Assembly (NCBI GenBank): GCA_902563885.1
Contig: CACEYZ010000001.1
Location: forward strand, 211,676 to 275,675
Direction: 5' to 3'
Source: an uncultured SAR86 cluster bacterium
GTDB lineage: Bacteria; Pseudomonadota; Gammaproteobacteria; Magnimaribacterales; TMED112
DNA: 64,000 nt
The notes under the pieces are model-generated. The model did no database searches, was not told the DNA's origin, and worked only from the letters and a program-made list of their open reading frames with translations. The position numbers and the translations under genes were made by a program. Below, piece by piece: positions 1 to 9,159 of this stretch (position 1 is the first letter of the stretch; every line of letters begins with the position of its first letter).

Positions 1-98
1 ACAGAGTCATTAAAAATTTGTTTACTAATCAAAATAGTCAAAAAACTAAGTATCGTTACAAGCGATAATGTGCTTATTAAGATAAATCCTTTTTTCAT
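1..98 (-). CDS. gspK: Type II secretion minor pseudopilin GspK, N-terminal fragment
   Basis: Only the first 32 codons are present; the rest lies beyond the window edge. The fragment starts MKKGF followed by a hydrophobic stretch of about 20 residues, as in a prepilin-type N-terminus. GspK normally caps the pseudopilus tip with GspI and GspJ. The start ATG overlaps the stop of gspJ (ATGA), and its place as last gene after gspG-H-I-J is the usual one for gspK. The identification rests mainly on this gene order, because the fragment is too short for family-specific residues. Confidence 0.65.
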   Translation of the reverse strand, partial: MKKGFILISTLSLVTILSFLTILISKQIFNDS

Positions 99-688
99 TT
101 ATAGGTGCTCAAAATTAGTACCCTCTCCTCTTGTTCAATCGAATAAGAAAATACAATTAATTTGGGATAACTTTTATTTTGTTTATCATTTGAATTAGAT
201 ATTTGATTATTTGGCCATTTTTCATCTAGTAAACTTAAATCTTCGCCAAACAAAATTTGATAATTTTTAATATCTTTAAGAAGCACTCTTTTTGATAAAA
301 CAACGGCTTTATTATTTGGAAGCGAAGTTTGTCTAACTAAATTATCATTTTCAATATAGTAATTTACTCTCCTGAGTTTAGATTTATCTTTTGCATTATC
401 TGAGGTAGATAATGAAACAAATGACATCAAAGTATTATTTTGATTTCCAAAAAATGGTGTTGAAACTTTTCTTCCTGCTTCATCTTTAAATAAGAAAGGA
501 ATAGATTGTAATAGGTCTAACCTTATTATATTTCCAGTATTTAATTCATCTCTATCCTTTGAAATCTTAATTTTTACTTTTGTCTCTAAATTTACAACAT
601 TTGATAAGTACTCGAACGACATTAATGCAATTATGGACGCAGCTAAAAGAGCGACTAGAACTTCGATGATTGTGAAACCGCTTCTCAT
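95..688 (-). CDS. gspJ: Type II secretion minor pseudopilin GspJ
   Basis: This 197-residue protein starts MRSGFTIIEVLVAL, a prepilin-peptidase site (G, then F at +1 and E at +5) leading into a hydrophobic helix. GspJ is a minor pseudopilin of the tip complex with GspI and GspK, in the inner membrane and periplasm. The length fits GspJ (about 190-210 residues), whereas GspI and GspH are shorter. It lies one base after gspI and overlaps gspK by four bases. The globular part is divergent and rich in Lys and Asn, so the call depends on operon position as well as on the prepilin motif. Confidence 0.8.
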   Translation of the reverse strand: MRSGFTIIEVLVALLAASIIALMSFEYLSNVVNLETKVKIKISKDRDELNTGNIIRLDLLQSIPFLFKDEAGRKVSTPFFGNQNNTLMSFVSLSTSDNAKDKSKLRRVNYYIENDNLVRQTSLPNNKAVVLSKRVLLKDIKNYQILFGEDLSLLDEKWPNNQISNSNDKQNKSYPKLIVFSYSIEQEERVLILSTYK

Positions 689-689
689 T

Positions 690-1037
690 TTATCTGATAA
701 TTTTTATTTTTATTTCTTTCTCACCATCAATAAAAATAATCTCTATTTCTCTTCTTATTCCAAATGAAGATAGTATTTTCTCCCTTTCCTTTTTTACCCC
801 TAAAAATTTTTTAAGGAAAACATCATCGGTTGAAGATTTATTGGAGTATAGGGTAAGTAGATTTATTTCTTTTGTAGTTTTATAGACATATTTTTCCTTT
901 TGAAGCTGTGCTTTGAGATTTTGATCTAATAGCAATGAAAAGGCTGTAAATGTAATAGATAGAATTAAAAGCGACACAACCACCTCGATAAGTGAAAAAC
1001 CTTTTGTTAGTGTTTTAAAGTTCAATAATTTCATCAT
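690..1037 (-). CDS. gspI: Type II secretion minor pseudopilin GspI
   Basis: This 115-residue protein has a short positively charged leader, then a cleavage site (KGFSLIEVVVSLLIL) and a hydrophobic helix. GspI is a small minor pseudopilin that starts assembly of the tip with GspJ and GspK, and the length matches the family. Two start codons in tandem (ATGATG) are possible. The start lies inside the end of gspH (about 20 base overlap), which suggests coupled translation. The short charged C-terminal part gives no extra identification. Confidence 0.78.
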   Translation of the reverse strand: MMKLLNFKTLTKGFSLIEVVVSLLILSITFTAFSLLLDQNLKAQLQKEKYVYKTTKEINLLTLYSNKSSTDDVFLKKFLGVKKEREKILSSFGIRREIEIIFIDGEKEIKIKIIR

Positions 1038-1419
1038 TTGAAAGAATAATTTTCTTTATATTTGATTCCCAACCTGGATAAATCGATATGAAAGGCTCAT
1101 CATCTTCCATTTTTATATATTTATTATTTATGTCTATTACAGCTTTTATTGTTGGGTAATTAACCTCTTTTACTACTTCATAATTATTCTGATAAACGAT
1201 AACGTACCTGTCTTCATACACGTTTATTTGGCTACCAGTATAGTTAGCAAAGTCTTGAAATTTTTTTATTTCGACATTTAAAGAAATTGGAATATTAGAG
1301 TTTTGAAAAAATATATAAAAGCTACTTCCGACTAAAGAAATAATCAGTAAAGTAACAATGACTTCAATAAATGAGAAACCTTTATTTAGTGCTGCTACTA
1401 ATATCTGCATTTTCACCAT
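1015..1419 (-). CDS. gspH: Type II secretion minor pseudopilin GspH
   Basis: A prepilin-type protein of about 134 residues. The reading frame is open further upstream, but I prefer the ATG at 1419 because a GAGG ribosome-binding site lies about six bases before it. The N-terminus then reads MVKMQ followed by the processing site KGFSFIEVIVTLL. The start lies inside the 3' end of gspG, an overlap of about 38 bases. GspH sits between the major pseudopilin and the tip complex. Assignment as GspH rests on its position between gspG and gspI and on its size. Confidence 0.75.
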   Translation of the reverse strand: MVKMQILVAALNKGFSFIEVIVTLLIISLVGSSFYIFFQNSNIPISLNVEIKKFQDFANYTGSQINVYEDRYVIVYQNNYEVVKEVNYPTIKAVIDINNKYIKMEDDEPFISIYPGWESNIKKIILSNDEIIEL

Positions 1420-1771
1420 CACCACCCTCTTTAGCATCGGCCCCTAGAGAGTAAACTTCATAGTTAGATGCATTTTCTGGAGGTTTATAAAAATACTCAT
1501 TACCCCATGGATCTTTTGGAATTTTATTAAGATATCCACCTTCCACTAATTTTGAAATACCTTCATCTTCAGATGGATAATTACCCTCATTTATCTTATA
1601 CATAACTAGTGCCTGCTCTATCCTTGATATATCTACCTTGGCGGTTTCAGAATAAGCCTTGCTTAAGGTTGGCAAAACATTAATTGACACTAATGAAACT
1701 AGAAGACCTAATATTACAATGACTATCAATAGTTCCAATAAAGTAAAACCAGATTTGAGAATTTTTTTCAT
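1382..1771 (-). CDS. gspG: Type II secretion major pseudopilin GspG
   Basis: This 129-residue protein carries the most canonical prepilin sequence of the cluster (SGFTLLELLIVIVILGLL). It also has the GspG signature region with YPSEDEG, a DPWGN motif and YEVYSLGAD near residues 65-110, known for calcium binding in the family. GspG polymerises into the periplasmic pseudopilus that pushes substrates through the secretin. After the core there is a short Gly/Asp- and Ser-rich tail. It overlaps gspF by four bases and gspH by about 38 bases. Confidence 0.93.
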   Translation of the reverse strand: MKKILKSGFTLLELLIVIVILGLLVSLVSINVLPTLSKAYSETAKVDISRIEQALVMYKINEGNYPSEDEGISKLVEGGYLNKIPKDPWGNEYFYKPPENASNYEVYSLGADAKEGGDGENADISSSTK

Positions 1772-2964
1772 AAATTAAAAATTAAATTATTCATTTGTAG
1801 TAATGGTAACATTATGGACAGAACAATTAATAAAACAAATACACCCATTACTAAAATAATTGAAGGCTGTAAAAAAGTTAACATTATGTTTCTTACGCTC
1901 TCAACTTCTTGGTCTAAATAGTTCTTAATTTTTTCAAACATTTCACTAACTTTCCCGCCCATATCACCTGAAATTAGTAATTGAACAAAGACCCTAGGAA
2001 AGACTTTAGACTCAGAAAAAGATTGACTTAATGAACTGCCGGAAATGACTCTATTTTCAATTACATCAAGTTCTAAACGTAAATACAGATTATTAAATGC
2101 TTCTTTAGCTATATTTAAACTTTCTATAGTATTTAAACCAGCCTTTGTCATGAGATGCATTGATGAACAAAATCTAGCAGTTTGATCAAATAAAATTATT
2201 TTGCCAAAGAAAGGAATATTCAAAAAAATTTTTGATATATAGACTTTTCTCTTAAGACTTAGCCAATTTGAATTTACAAGATAAATAGGTCCTAAAAAAA
2301 ATAATAAAACTAAAATAAGTAATGCTGGAAAGATATCAGATAAATATAGTAAAGCATTTGTTAAAGCAGGTAATGATACATTAGATGAAATAAATTGATC
2401 TACTACCTGAGGAAGAACAAAGCTTAGTAATGCATAAATAACAACTACAGAGACTGAGAAAATAATTGCTGGATATGTAAGTGCTCCAATTACTTGAGAT
2501 CTAATCTTAATTTCTTTATCTAAGTAATCTGATAAGTCTTTAAAAACTGTGGGGAGTGATGCGGATGTTTCACCAGCAAATACCGTTGAGCAATATACTG
2601 AATCAAATACTCTTGGATAGCTTTTCATACAATCGCTCAAGGATTTTCCTTGCTTTAATTCTTCATTGATAGCGTGAAGTATTTGTGAAAATTTATCTTT
2701 TTTAGTTTGATTGCTTACTATTTCCAAAGTTTTTTCAATCGGTGTTCCAGAGCTTAATAATGCTGAAACTTGTTTAGTAAAAATAGATAAATCTTTTTTA
2801 GATATTTTGAGGTTTGATTTTTCTTTTGTAGCTTCATTTATTTTTGAGGGGTTTAATTCTTTAAGTTGAAGCTGGTTAATTGCATCTGATTTACTATCAG
2901 CTGTTATAAATCCTTTAACTTTATTCTCATTTTTATCAAATGCTTGGTATCTGTAGGTTGCCAT
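1768..2964 (-). CDS. gspF: Type II secretion inner-membrane platform protein GspF
   Basis: At 398 residues this is the usual GspF length. It shows the duplicated T2SSF domain: each half has a cytoplasmic helical part followed by membrane segments (about residues 165-190, 215-235 and 365-390). The N-terminus MATYRYQAFDKNENKVKG is typical of GspF/PilC. GspF links the GspE ATPase to pseudopilus assembly in the inner membrane. The gene starts at the last base of gspE (one base shared) and overlaps gspG by four bases. Confidence 0.93.
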   Translation of the reverse strand: MATYRYQAFDKNENKVKGFITADSKSDAINQLQLKELNPSKINEATKEKSNLKISKKDLSIFTKQVSALLSSGTPIEKTLEIVSNQTKKDKFSQILHAINEELKQGKSLSDCMKSYPRVFDSVYCSTVFAGETSASLPTVFKDLSDYLDKEIKIRSQVIGALTYPAIIFSVSVVVIYALLSFVLPQVVDQFISSNVSLPALTNALLYLSDIFPALLILVLLFFLGPIYLVNSNWLSLKRKVYISKIFLNIPFFGKIILFDQTARFCSSMHLMTKAGLNTIESLNIAKEAFNNLYLRLELDVIENRVISGSSLSQSFSESKVFPRVFVQLLISGDMGGKVSEMFEKIKNYLDQEVESVRNIMLTFLQPSIILVMGVFVLLIVLSIMLPLLQMNNLIFNL

Positions 2965-4412
2965 TATTCTTGTGATACCCTTAGTATTTCTGTTATTGAT
3001 GTCTCGCCTGCTATTACAGCTTCAAGACCATTTATGAAGATTTTTTTATTACTTTTAAAAACGTAGTCAGTGATTTCTGCCTCTGATGCTTGTTTGTAGA
3101 TAAGTTCATTTATTTTTTCATCTACAACAATACACTCACCAATACTTAGACGTCCACTATATCCTGTACCATCGCAATGCTTACAACCAACCGGCTTAAA
3201 GATTTCACCTTTAATATTATGGCTTTTCATTAATTTTATTGATTTTTGGTCGTTATCAGGTTTTTTACACTTTACACATAATCTTCTGACCAATCTCTGT
3301 GATAAGACAAATAATAGACTTGAAGATAGTAAGTATGGTTCAATTCCCATATCTCTTAATCTAGTAATTGCATTTACGGCACTATTTGTGTGTACTGTTG
3401 AAAGTACTAGATGCCCTGTTAAGCTTGCTTGAATAGCAATATCCGCTGTTTCTTTATCTCTTATTTCTCCAACCATTACTACATCAGGATCTTGTCTTAA
3501 AATAGCTCTAAGACCCTTAGCAAAAGTCAAACCAGTTTTGCTATTGACTTGTGTTTGACCAATTCCATTGAGGGCATATTCAACTGGGTCTTCAATAGTT
3601 AAAATATTTTGTGATCTATCAGAGATATTTTTAAGGCCCGAATAAAGAGTCGTGGTTTTTCCGGAGCCTGTTGGTCCAGTAACTAAAATGATCCCTTCAT
3701 TTTTTGATAATGCATTTTTAAATTTTGTTTGAATATCATTAGAAAATCCCAAACTTCCAAGTTCTACATTAGATTTATCCTTCTCTAGTATTCTTAAAAC
3801 TACCCTCTCACCAAATGAAGAAGGTAATGTTGAAACTCTTAAGTCAACTTCTTTTTTCCCAATATTTATTGAGATTCTTCCATCTTGAGGTAAACGACGT
3901 TCTGAAATGTCTAGATTGGACATAATCTTTATCCTTGAAATTATCATTTGGGTAATGTTCTTTTGATACTTAAGAACCTCTTTTAAGACACCATCAACAC
4001 GAAATCTTATAGTTAAGTTATTTTCAAATGGCTCTAAATGTATATCAGAAGCTCTTGCCTTGATAGCTCTTGTTATCGTTGCATTAATAAGTTTAATTAT
4101 TGGACCTTTGTTTTTATCATCCAAAAGGTCATCAGAAGGTTGAATTGAGTTAGCAAGATTTTCTAAATTTAATTGATCTAAATTATCTAAGTCATAATCA
4201 GATGATTTATCTGAATAAATTTCAGTTAAAAAAGATTCAAAATCATTAATTTGATGATTTTTGGTTTCTATCTTTTCGTTGAATAAGTGTTGAATATTTG
4301 AAATTATTTTTGGATTAAGCTCACCATAATAATGAAGAGTAGATACTTTATTATTATTTACTAGAGCAATTCCATGTAATTTGCAGAATGCATAAGGAAG
4401 AACTAGTTCCAT
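2964..4412 (-). CDS. gspE: Type II secretion ATPase GspE
   Basis: This 482-residue protein has a Walker A motif GPTGSGKTTT near residue 245, Asp-box sequence LTIEDPVEY, a Walker B region with VGEIRD, a His box (GHLVLSTVHTN), and a C-terminal four-cysteine zinc motif (CVKC and CKHC). It is the cytoplasmic hexameric ATPase that drives pseudopilus assembly through GspL and GspF. An arginine-finger region (RLPQDGR) is also present. The zinc motif favours GspE over PilT-type retraction ATPases. One base lies between it and gspD. Confidence 0.95.
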   Translation of the reverse strand: MELVLPYAFCKLHGIALVNNNKVSTLHYYGELNPKIISNIQHLFNEKIETKNHQINDFESFLTEIYSDKSSDYDLDNLDQLNLENLANSIQPSDDLLDDKNKGPIIKLINATITRAIKARASDIHLEPFENNLTIRFRVDGVLKEVLKYQKNITQMIISRIKIMSNLDISERRLPQDGRISINIGKKEVDLRVSTLPSSFGERVVLRILEKDKSNVELGSLGFSNDIQTKFKNALSKNEGIILVTGPTGSGKTTTLYSGLKNISDRSQNILTIEDPVEYALNGIGQTQVNSKTGLTFAKGLRAILRQDPDVVMVGEIRDKETADIAIQASLTGHLVLSTVHTNSAVNAITRLRDMGIEPYLLSSSLLFVLSQRLVRRLCVKCKKPDNDQKSIKLMKSHNIKGEIFKPVGCKHCDGTGYSGRLSIGECIVVDEKINELIYKQASEAEITDYVFKSNKKIFINGLEAVIAGETSITEILRVSQE

Positions 4413-4413
4413 T

Positions 4414-6231
4414 TTAATTTTCTAATAAGGATTCTTGAAATATTTGCTTAGCCCTAATCAAGTTGAATTTCTCTTGCGATAGATCTTTAGTTGTAACTGA
4501 ATCTCTAAGGATTGTTGGTCTTAAGAACACCATAAGATTTCTTTTTTGTACAGACTTTGCAGAAGATCTAAACAGTCCTCCAACAATAGGAATATCGCCA
4601 AGTAAAGGGACTTTATTAACTGATTCTTGAACATCTTCATTAATTAGACCACCTAAGACTATAATTTCCCTGTCATCAGCAAGAATTGTACTTTCTATTT
4701 CTCTTTTATTGGTTATCAAATCGGTTGAGTTAGGTAGTTGTGATCCAGCTATACTTGAGACTTCTTGTCTGATGAATAACGCTACTGAGTCAGATTCATT
4801 TATCTGAGGCTTTATTTCAAGTTTAACTCCAATTTCTTCTCTAGAAGTAGTTCTAAATGGTGTAAGGTTATTTGAACCTAATGATTCACCTGTAGTAATT
4901 GGTATTTCTTGTCCTACTAATAGTGACGCTTCCTCATTATCAAGAGCTACAACTGAGGGAGTAGAAAGAATATTTGAATCTTGATCTTCTCTTAATAGTG
5001 AGAGTAAAACAGCAAAATTATCCTCACCATTAAGTGTATTCCCTAGTCCTGCAACTAAACCTGAGGTATTTAATAATGAAGAAGTAGCATTAAAATTAGT
5101 AACAGAATCTGAATCTGAATCAGCCGCCCCCAATAAAGACAACAAATCAGGACTTTTACTATTTGGAAATCTTGTTAAAGCTATTGGTTTATCGCCCTCA
5201 CTATCACCAGAGTAGATTGTATCAACACCAAGAGACCTTGCTATAGATTCAGATATTTCAACTATAATTGCCTCTACAAGAACTTGTGGTCTTCTTATAT
5301 CAAGCTGAGAAACAATAGAGGTCAGTGTTCTGATGGATTGTGGACTTGATCTAATAATTATTGAGTTTGTCTCATTATGTGAAGTTATTACTGTTTTGTA
5401 ATCAAGATTTTGTTCCTGATTGAATGAACCTGATACATCATTCAAAATCTTAAGAATATCCTCTGCTTTTGAGTAGTTTAGATAAATGACTTTTGTATTC
5501 TCTTCAAGCCTGTTATCAATATCTATCTTCTGTAACATTTCTATTACTTTATTGATTATATTACTTGGACCACTAAAGATTAATTTATTTGAACCCTGAA
5601 ATGTAGCAACACCTAATTTATCAAGTTTATTATTTGGGTCAGATTTAAGAGAATTAATTATTCTTAGTGCTTCAATAGAGGATAAATTTTCAAGTTTAAG
5701 ATCAGAAATCATTGTGTCTAATTCACTGTCTAAGTTTTTAATTATTTCTACAACTCTAATTACATTCTCAAGATCATCAGACACTAAAATTTCTCTATCA
5801 TTATTTAAAGCTACAATATAAGAACGAACACCTACGAGCGGTTTAACTGCATTGACTATATCATTAGCACTTGAATAATTTACAGTCACTATTTGAGTAT
5901 CAATTGAACCAGGAAGTTCATTGTTTTCATTGAAATTTTTGATACCTTCTTGAGCTGGAATTATTTTAAAAATGTCACCATCTTTTAACACACTATAGCC
6001 TTGAACTTCCATAGTCGAAACAAATACCTCCCATATAGATTCTTTATTGAGAGAGGATTCAGAATAAACTGAGATAGTGCCTTTAACTCTTGGGTCTAAA
6101 ATAACTGTTTTATCAGTTAGCAATGCAATATCTTGGGCAAATGTTTTTACATCAGCATCTTTATAAAAAATATTTTGCTCTTGGCTAATCACAAAGAAAG
6201 AAATAGACAATATATAAAATATTTTTTTCAT
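4414..6231 (-). CDS. gspD: Type II secretion outer-membrane secretin GspD
   Basis: This 605-residue protein has an N-terminal signal sequence (MKKIFYILSISFF), an N0 domain, several N1-N3 repeats recognisable by I-x-V-x-Y/L-N-Y-S-A motifs, and a C-terminal secretin domain with QEIPITTGES and VPLLGDIPIVGGLF. GspD forms the 15-fold outer-membrane channel of the type II system. It is slightly shorter than E. coli GspD (about 650). I see no pilotin-binding S-domain beyond the conserved secretin end. It follows gspC after three bases and precedes gspE. Confidence 0.95.
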   Translation of the reverse strand: MKKIFYILSISFFVISQEQNIFYKDADVKTFAQDIALLTDKTVILDPRVKGTISVYSESSLNKESIWEVFVSTMEVQGYSVLKDGDIFKIIPAQEGIKNFNENNELPGSIDTQIVTVNYSSANDIVNAVKPLVGVRSYIVALNNDREILVSDDLENVIRVVEIIKNLDSELDTMISDLKLENLSSIEALRIINSLKSDPNNKLDKLGVATFQGSNKLIFSGPSNIINKVIEMLQKIDIDNRLEENTKVIYLNYSKAEDILKILNDVSGSFNQEQNLDYKTVITSHNETNSIIIRSSPQSIRTLTSIVSQLDIRRPQVLVEAIIVEISESIARSLGVDTIYSGDSEGDKPIALTRFPNSKSPDLLSLLGAADSDSDSVTNFNATSSLLNTSGLVAGLGNTLNGEDNFAVLLSLLREDQDSNILSTPSVVALDNEEASLLVGQEIPITTGESLGSNNLTPFRTTSREEIGVKLEIKPQINESDSVALFIRQEVSSIAGSQLPNSTDLITNKREIESTILADDREIIVLGGLINEDVQESVNKVPLLGDIPIVGGLFRSSAKSVQKRNLMVFLRPTILRDSVTTKDLSQEKFNLIRAKQIFQESLLEN

Positions 6232-6234
6232 GAC

Positions 6235-6660
6235 TTAATTAATCCTATTTTTATTAAAAGAGGTCTCTGTGCCAATTATGTCTAAAAAAGTATAGGTTTG
6301 TCCATCAAAAAAATAAGCTCTCGAACCATCAATATGAGAAAAAATAACGCTTGAGTTTATATTTTGACCCTGTTCAACTAATCGATAATCATCTCTTTCA
6401 AGAATAATTATTGTACTTTCTGGATTATTTCCCCTAATTCCGACAAGTTCAAAACCTAAATTTGATTTGTTTGCAGTACTAACGTCAATATCTCTTGATT
6501 TGAGCTCCTCAAGAGAATCATCTGAAATTATTGGTTTAGGCAATTCTTCGTTAATTTCTCCATAATTAAAGCTAAAAAAACCTTGAACATAGTAAAAAGA
6601 TAATAAAAGCAATAGAAGTAAGGACATTAAAAATACCCTTAGAAGATCCCATTTATTCAT
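6235..6660 (-). CDS. gspC: Type II secretion inner-membrane protein GspC, short form
   Basis: A 141-residue protein with one N-terminal membrane helix (about residues 9-28) and a periplasmic homology region around residues 70-135 (ELVGIRGNNPESTIIILE, and later a VIFSHIDGSRAYF-like strand). GspC connects the inner-membrane platform to the secretin via this region. Usual GspC proteins have 270-300 residues with a C-terminal PDZ or coiled-coil domain, which is absent here. Position directly before gspD supports the call. It starts 16 bases after the stop of the sensor kinase gene. Confidence 0.8.
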   Translation of the reverse strand: MNKWDLLRVFLMSLLLLLLLSFYYVQGFFSFNYGEINEELPKPIISDDSLEELKSRDIDVSTANKSNLGFELVGIRGNNPESTIIILERDDYRLVEQGQNINSSVIFSHIDGSRAYFFDGQTYTFLDIIGTETSFNKNRIN

Positions 6661-6676
6661 TTGATAAATTTTACAA

Positions 6677-8449
6677 TTAATGTGGAATGGTTACAAAGAA
6701 AGATGTTCCCTTAGATATTTTCGATTCAACTCTTACCTCACCATTCATCCTTGAAATTAATTGTTTCACAAGAGATAAACCTAGACCTGTTCCTTTGGTA
6801 TGTGCTCTGGCTTTCGAAGTCCTATAAAATCTATTAAAAATTTTATCTAAATGTTGTTTCTCAATACCATGGCCATTATCCTCAATTCTAATTGATAACT
6901 CTTCACTATTATTAACAGCTGTTAAATTTATAAAACCTTTAGGTTTTGAATATTTAATACTGTTATTAATAAGATTTGAGAAGACTGTTCTGAAGGACTC
7001 CTTGTCAGCACTAAGAAAAATATCTTTACCAATATAGTTATTGAATGATAGCTTCTTATCTACTAATAGTGCTTGCTGGGCATCAAAAATAAGTTGAATT
7101 TCATTATTAACATTAAATTTTTCCTTTTTTAGAACTAGACCACCAAATTCGATCTTTTCCAGCTCCATCAGATCGTCAACCATTTCACTTAATCGTTCAG
7201 AGTTATCTAAAATTGATTTTAAAAACTTATTAGATACCTTCTCATCATTAATTGCTCCTGAATAAAGTGTTTCAGAGCCTGCTCTAATCACAGATATAGG
7301 AGTTTTAATTTCATGGGACACGTCTGTAACAAACTGTTTTCTAAGGTCTTCTAACTTTCTCATTGATGAAATATCATTTATAACAAGAATCAATTCATTT
7401 GTTGTTTCCATTTTGGTAGCTGTTAATAAATAATTTCTATCTTCACCTTTTACCTTAATATCAAGATTATCTTCAGATGAAATATTCTTTTTTGCTTCTT
7501 TCAAAATTTTATTTATTACAGATAATTTTTTTGACTTTATCTTTTCACCTAAAAAAAATTGATGCTTACCGAACATTTCTAAAGCTATGTCATTTGTAAA
7601 TCTAACTCTAAAGTTTTTACTGAATATAATTACTCCCTGATTAATGCTATCTAAAACTGAACCAAATTGAGTTCTTTGATCCATAGCCTGATCAATTTCT
7701 GAACTTAATCGGATGGAAATATCACCTACTGCTTTAGAAAGTCCTTCAATTTGTGTATCAGATGTTAAAGAAGATTTAATTGGTTTGCCTTTAATAGCCC
7801 TTTCTGTATTCTTAAGGAGTTTAGTTAAATCCCGTCTAATATTACTTTCAACACTGTAAGTCATGATGCTTGAGGATACGATTGCTAATACAAACAATAA
7901 AATAAATGGATAAATAAAAAAATTAAAAAAAGATGTGTAAATATTAAAAGGCATTGCGACTCTTATAACACCCTCAGTCAGATCATCGCTGTTTCTTAAT
8001 ATAGCAAGGTAAATTAGATCTTGTCCTGTTGTTTCACTAGTTCTTGTTGCAGTACCAAATTTATTAGTTAGAGCATTTTTAATTTCAATTCTATTTTCTG
8101 GTGAATGTTTTTCTACATTAACTAGTTCATCACTTGAAACTTCAGAGTCGCCAATTACATCCCAATTTCCATCAATAATTGTCACTCTAAGTTCATTTTG
8201 CTTTGTATCTGAAACAGATAAATTATCTGCAATAAGGTCATAACTATATTCAAAATCCTGCTTGAAACTTGGTAGAAGCTGATCAATTGATTTAGCTTGC
8301 ATGTAAAGTGATTCAACTAATTGAGCTCTAGAGTTGTTATAAATAAATGAAGAAAAAATTGTTGAGACAATAAAAATGATAAATATCAAAAAAGATAAGG
8401 AGAGAAGAAAAATTCTTGAAACTCTTATTTTTGGAAAAATGTTAAGCAT
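6677..8449 (-). CDS. phoR: PhoR-like membrane sensor histidine kinase
   Basis: A 590-residue kinase with membrane helices at about residues 13-36 and 171-196, enclosing a periplasmic sensor of about 130 residues. A HAMP-like linker, a PAS region (about 260-360), a HisKA domain with phosphorylated His379 in DVSHEIKTP, and an ATPase domain with N box (NLINNSIKYS), G1 (DNGHGI) and G2 (GTGLGLSLV) follow. The long extracytoplasmic sensor is more like WalK or Gram-positive PhoR than E. coli PhoR, so the signal need not be phosphate. It shares one base with phoB (TAATG). Confidence 0.75.
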   Translation of the reverse strand: MLNIFPKIRVSRIFLLSLSFLIFIIFIVSTIFSSFIYNNSRAQLVESLYMQAKSIDQLLPSFKQDFEYSYDLIADNLSVSDTKQNELRVTIIDGNWDVIGDSEVSSDELVNVEKHSPENRIEIKNALTNKFGTATRTSETTGQDLIYLAILRNSDDLTEGVIRVAMPFNIYTSFFNFFIYPFILLFVLAIVSSSIMTYSVESNIRRDLTKLLKNTERAIKGKPIKSSLTSDTQIEGLSKAVGDISIRLSSEIDQAMDQRTQFGSVLDSINQGVIIFSKNFRVRFTNDIALEMFGKHQFFLGEKIKSKKLSVINKILKEAKKNISSEDNLDIKVKGEDRNYLLTATKMETTNELILVINDISSMRKLEDLRKQFVTDVSHEIKTPISVIRAGSETLYSGAINDEKVSNKFLKSILDNSERLSEMVDDLMELEKIEFGGLVLKKEKFNVNNEIQLIFDAQQALLVDKKLSFNNYIGKDIFLSADKESFRTVFSNLINNSIKYSKPKGFINLTAVNNSEELSIRIEDNGHGIEKQHLDKIFNRFYRTSKARAHTKGTGLGLSLVKQLISRMNGEVRVESKISKGTSFFVTIPH

Positions 8450-9135
8450 TAATCAACATTACTGAATCTATAGCCCACACCTCTAATTGTTTGGATATAG
8501 TCTGATGTATTGCCTAATTTCTCTCTCAATCTTTTGATATGGGTATCTACAGTTCTTGTTGTAACTTCTGCACTGTATCCCCATACGTCGCCTAATAATT
8601 GTTCTCTTGTCTGAACTCTGCCCTTTCTTTTAACAAGATGTTGTAATAATTTAAATTCTAGTGCCGTTAAAACGATCTCTTTATCATTTATTTTAAGTTC
8701 ATGAGCATCTAAATCTATTCTAATTGGACCAAATGTTACTAATTTATTTTCAACTAAAGACTCGCGCTGTTTTTTAAGTAAAACTTTAACTCGAAGAATA
8801 AGTTCTCTGACACTAAATGGTTTTGTAACATAGTCATCTGCGCCAAGCTCAAATCCAATAACTCTATCGATTTCTTCACCTTTCGCAGTTAGCATAATAA
8901 TTGACATATCTTTAATATCATCATCTGCTCTAATAGACTTACAAACATCAAGTCCTGATATACCTGGTAACATTAAATCTAGTATCAAAACATCAGGCAA
9001 AACTTTCTTTATATTATATAAAGCTTCCTCACCATCGGGAGCTGTAGAAACCTTGAAGCCCTCATTAGAAAAATTATATTTTAATGTCTCTCTTATATCG
9101 GGTTCGTCTTCAACTATGTAAATTTTTTGGGACAC
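8449..9135 (-). CDS. phoB: PhoB-like OmpR-family response regulator
   Basis: The 228-residue protein has a receiver domain with acidic pocket (VEDEPD), phosphoacceptor Asp53 in ILDLMLPG, Thr83 and Lys105 (YVTKPFS), and a C-terminal winged-helix domain ending in TRTVDTHIKRLREKLG and TIRGVGYRF. It should bind DNA as a dimer after phosphorylation by the kinase encoded directly downstream. The sequence is PhoB-like throughout, but no pstSCAB or phoU gene lies in the window to confirm a phosphate role. It starts 24 bases after the stop of the acyl-CoA ligase gene. Confidence 0.78.
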   Translation of the reverse strand: MSQKIYIVEDEPDIRETLKYNFSNEGFKVSTAPDGEEALYNIKKVLPDVLILDLMLPGISGLDVCKSIRADDDIKDMSIIMLTAKGEEIDRVIGFELGADDYVTKPFSVRELILRVKVLLKKQRESLVENKLVTFGPIRIDLDAHELKINDKEIVLTALEFKLLQHLVKRKGRVQTREQLLGDVWGYSAEVTTRTVDTHIKRLREKLGNTSDYIQTIRGVGYRFSNVD

Positions 9136-9159
9136 TTTGCTAATTTAACTTAAAAATAA

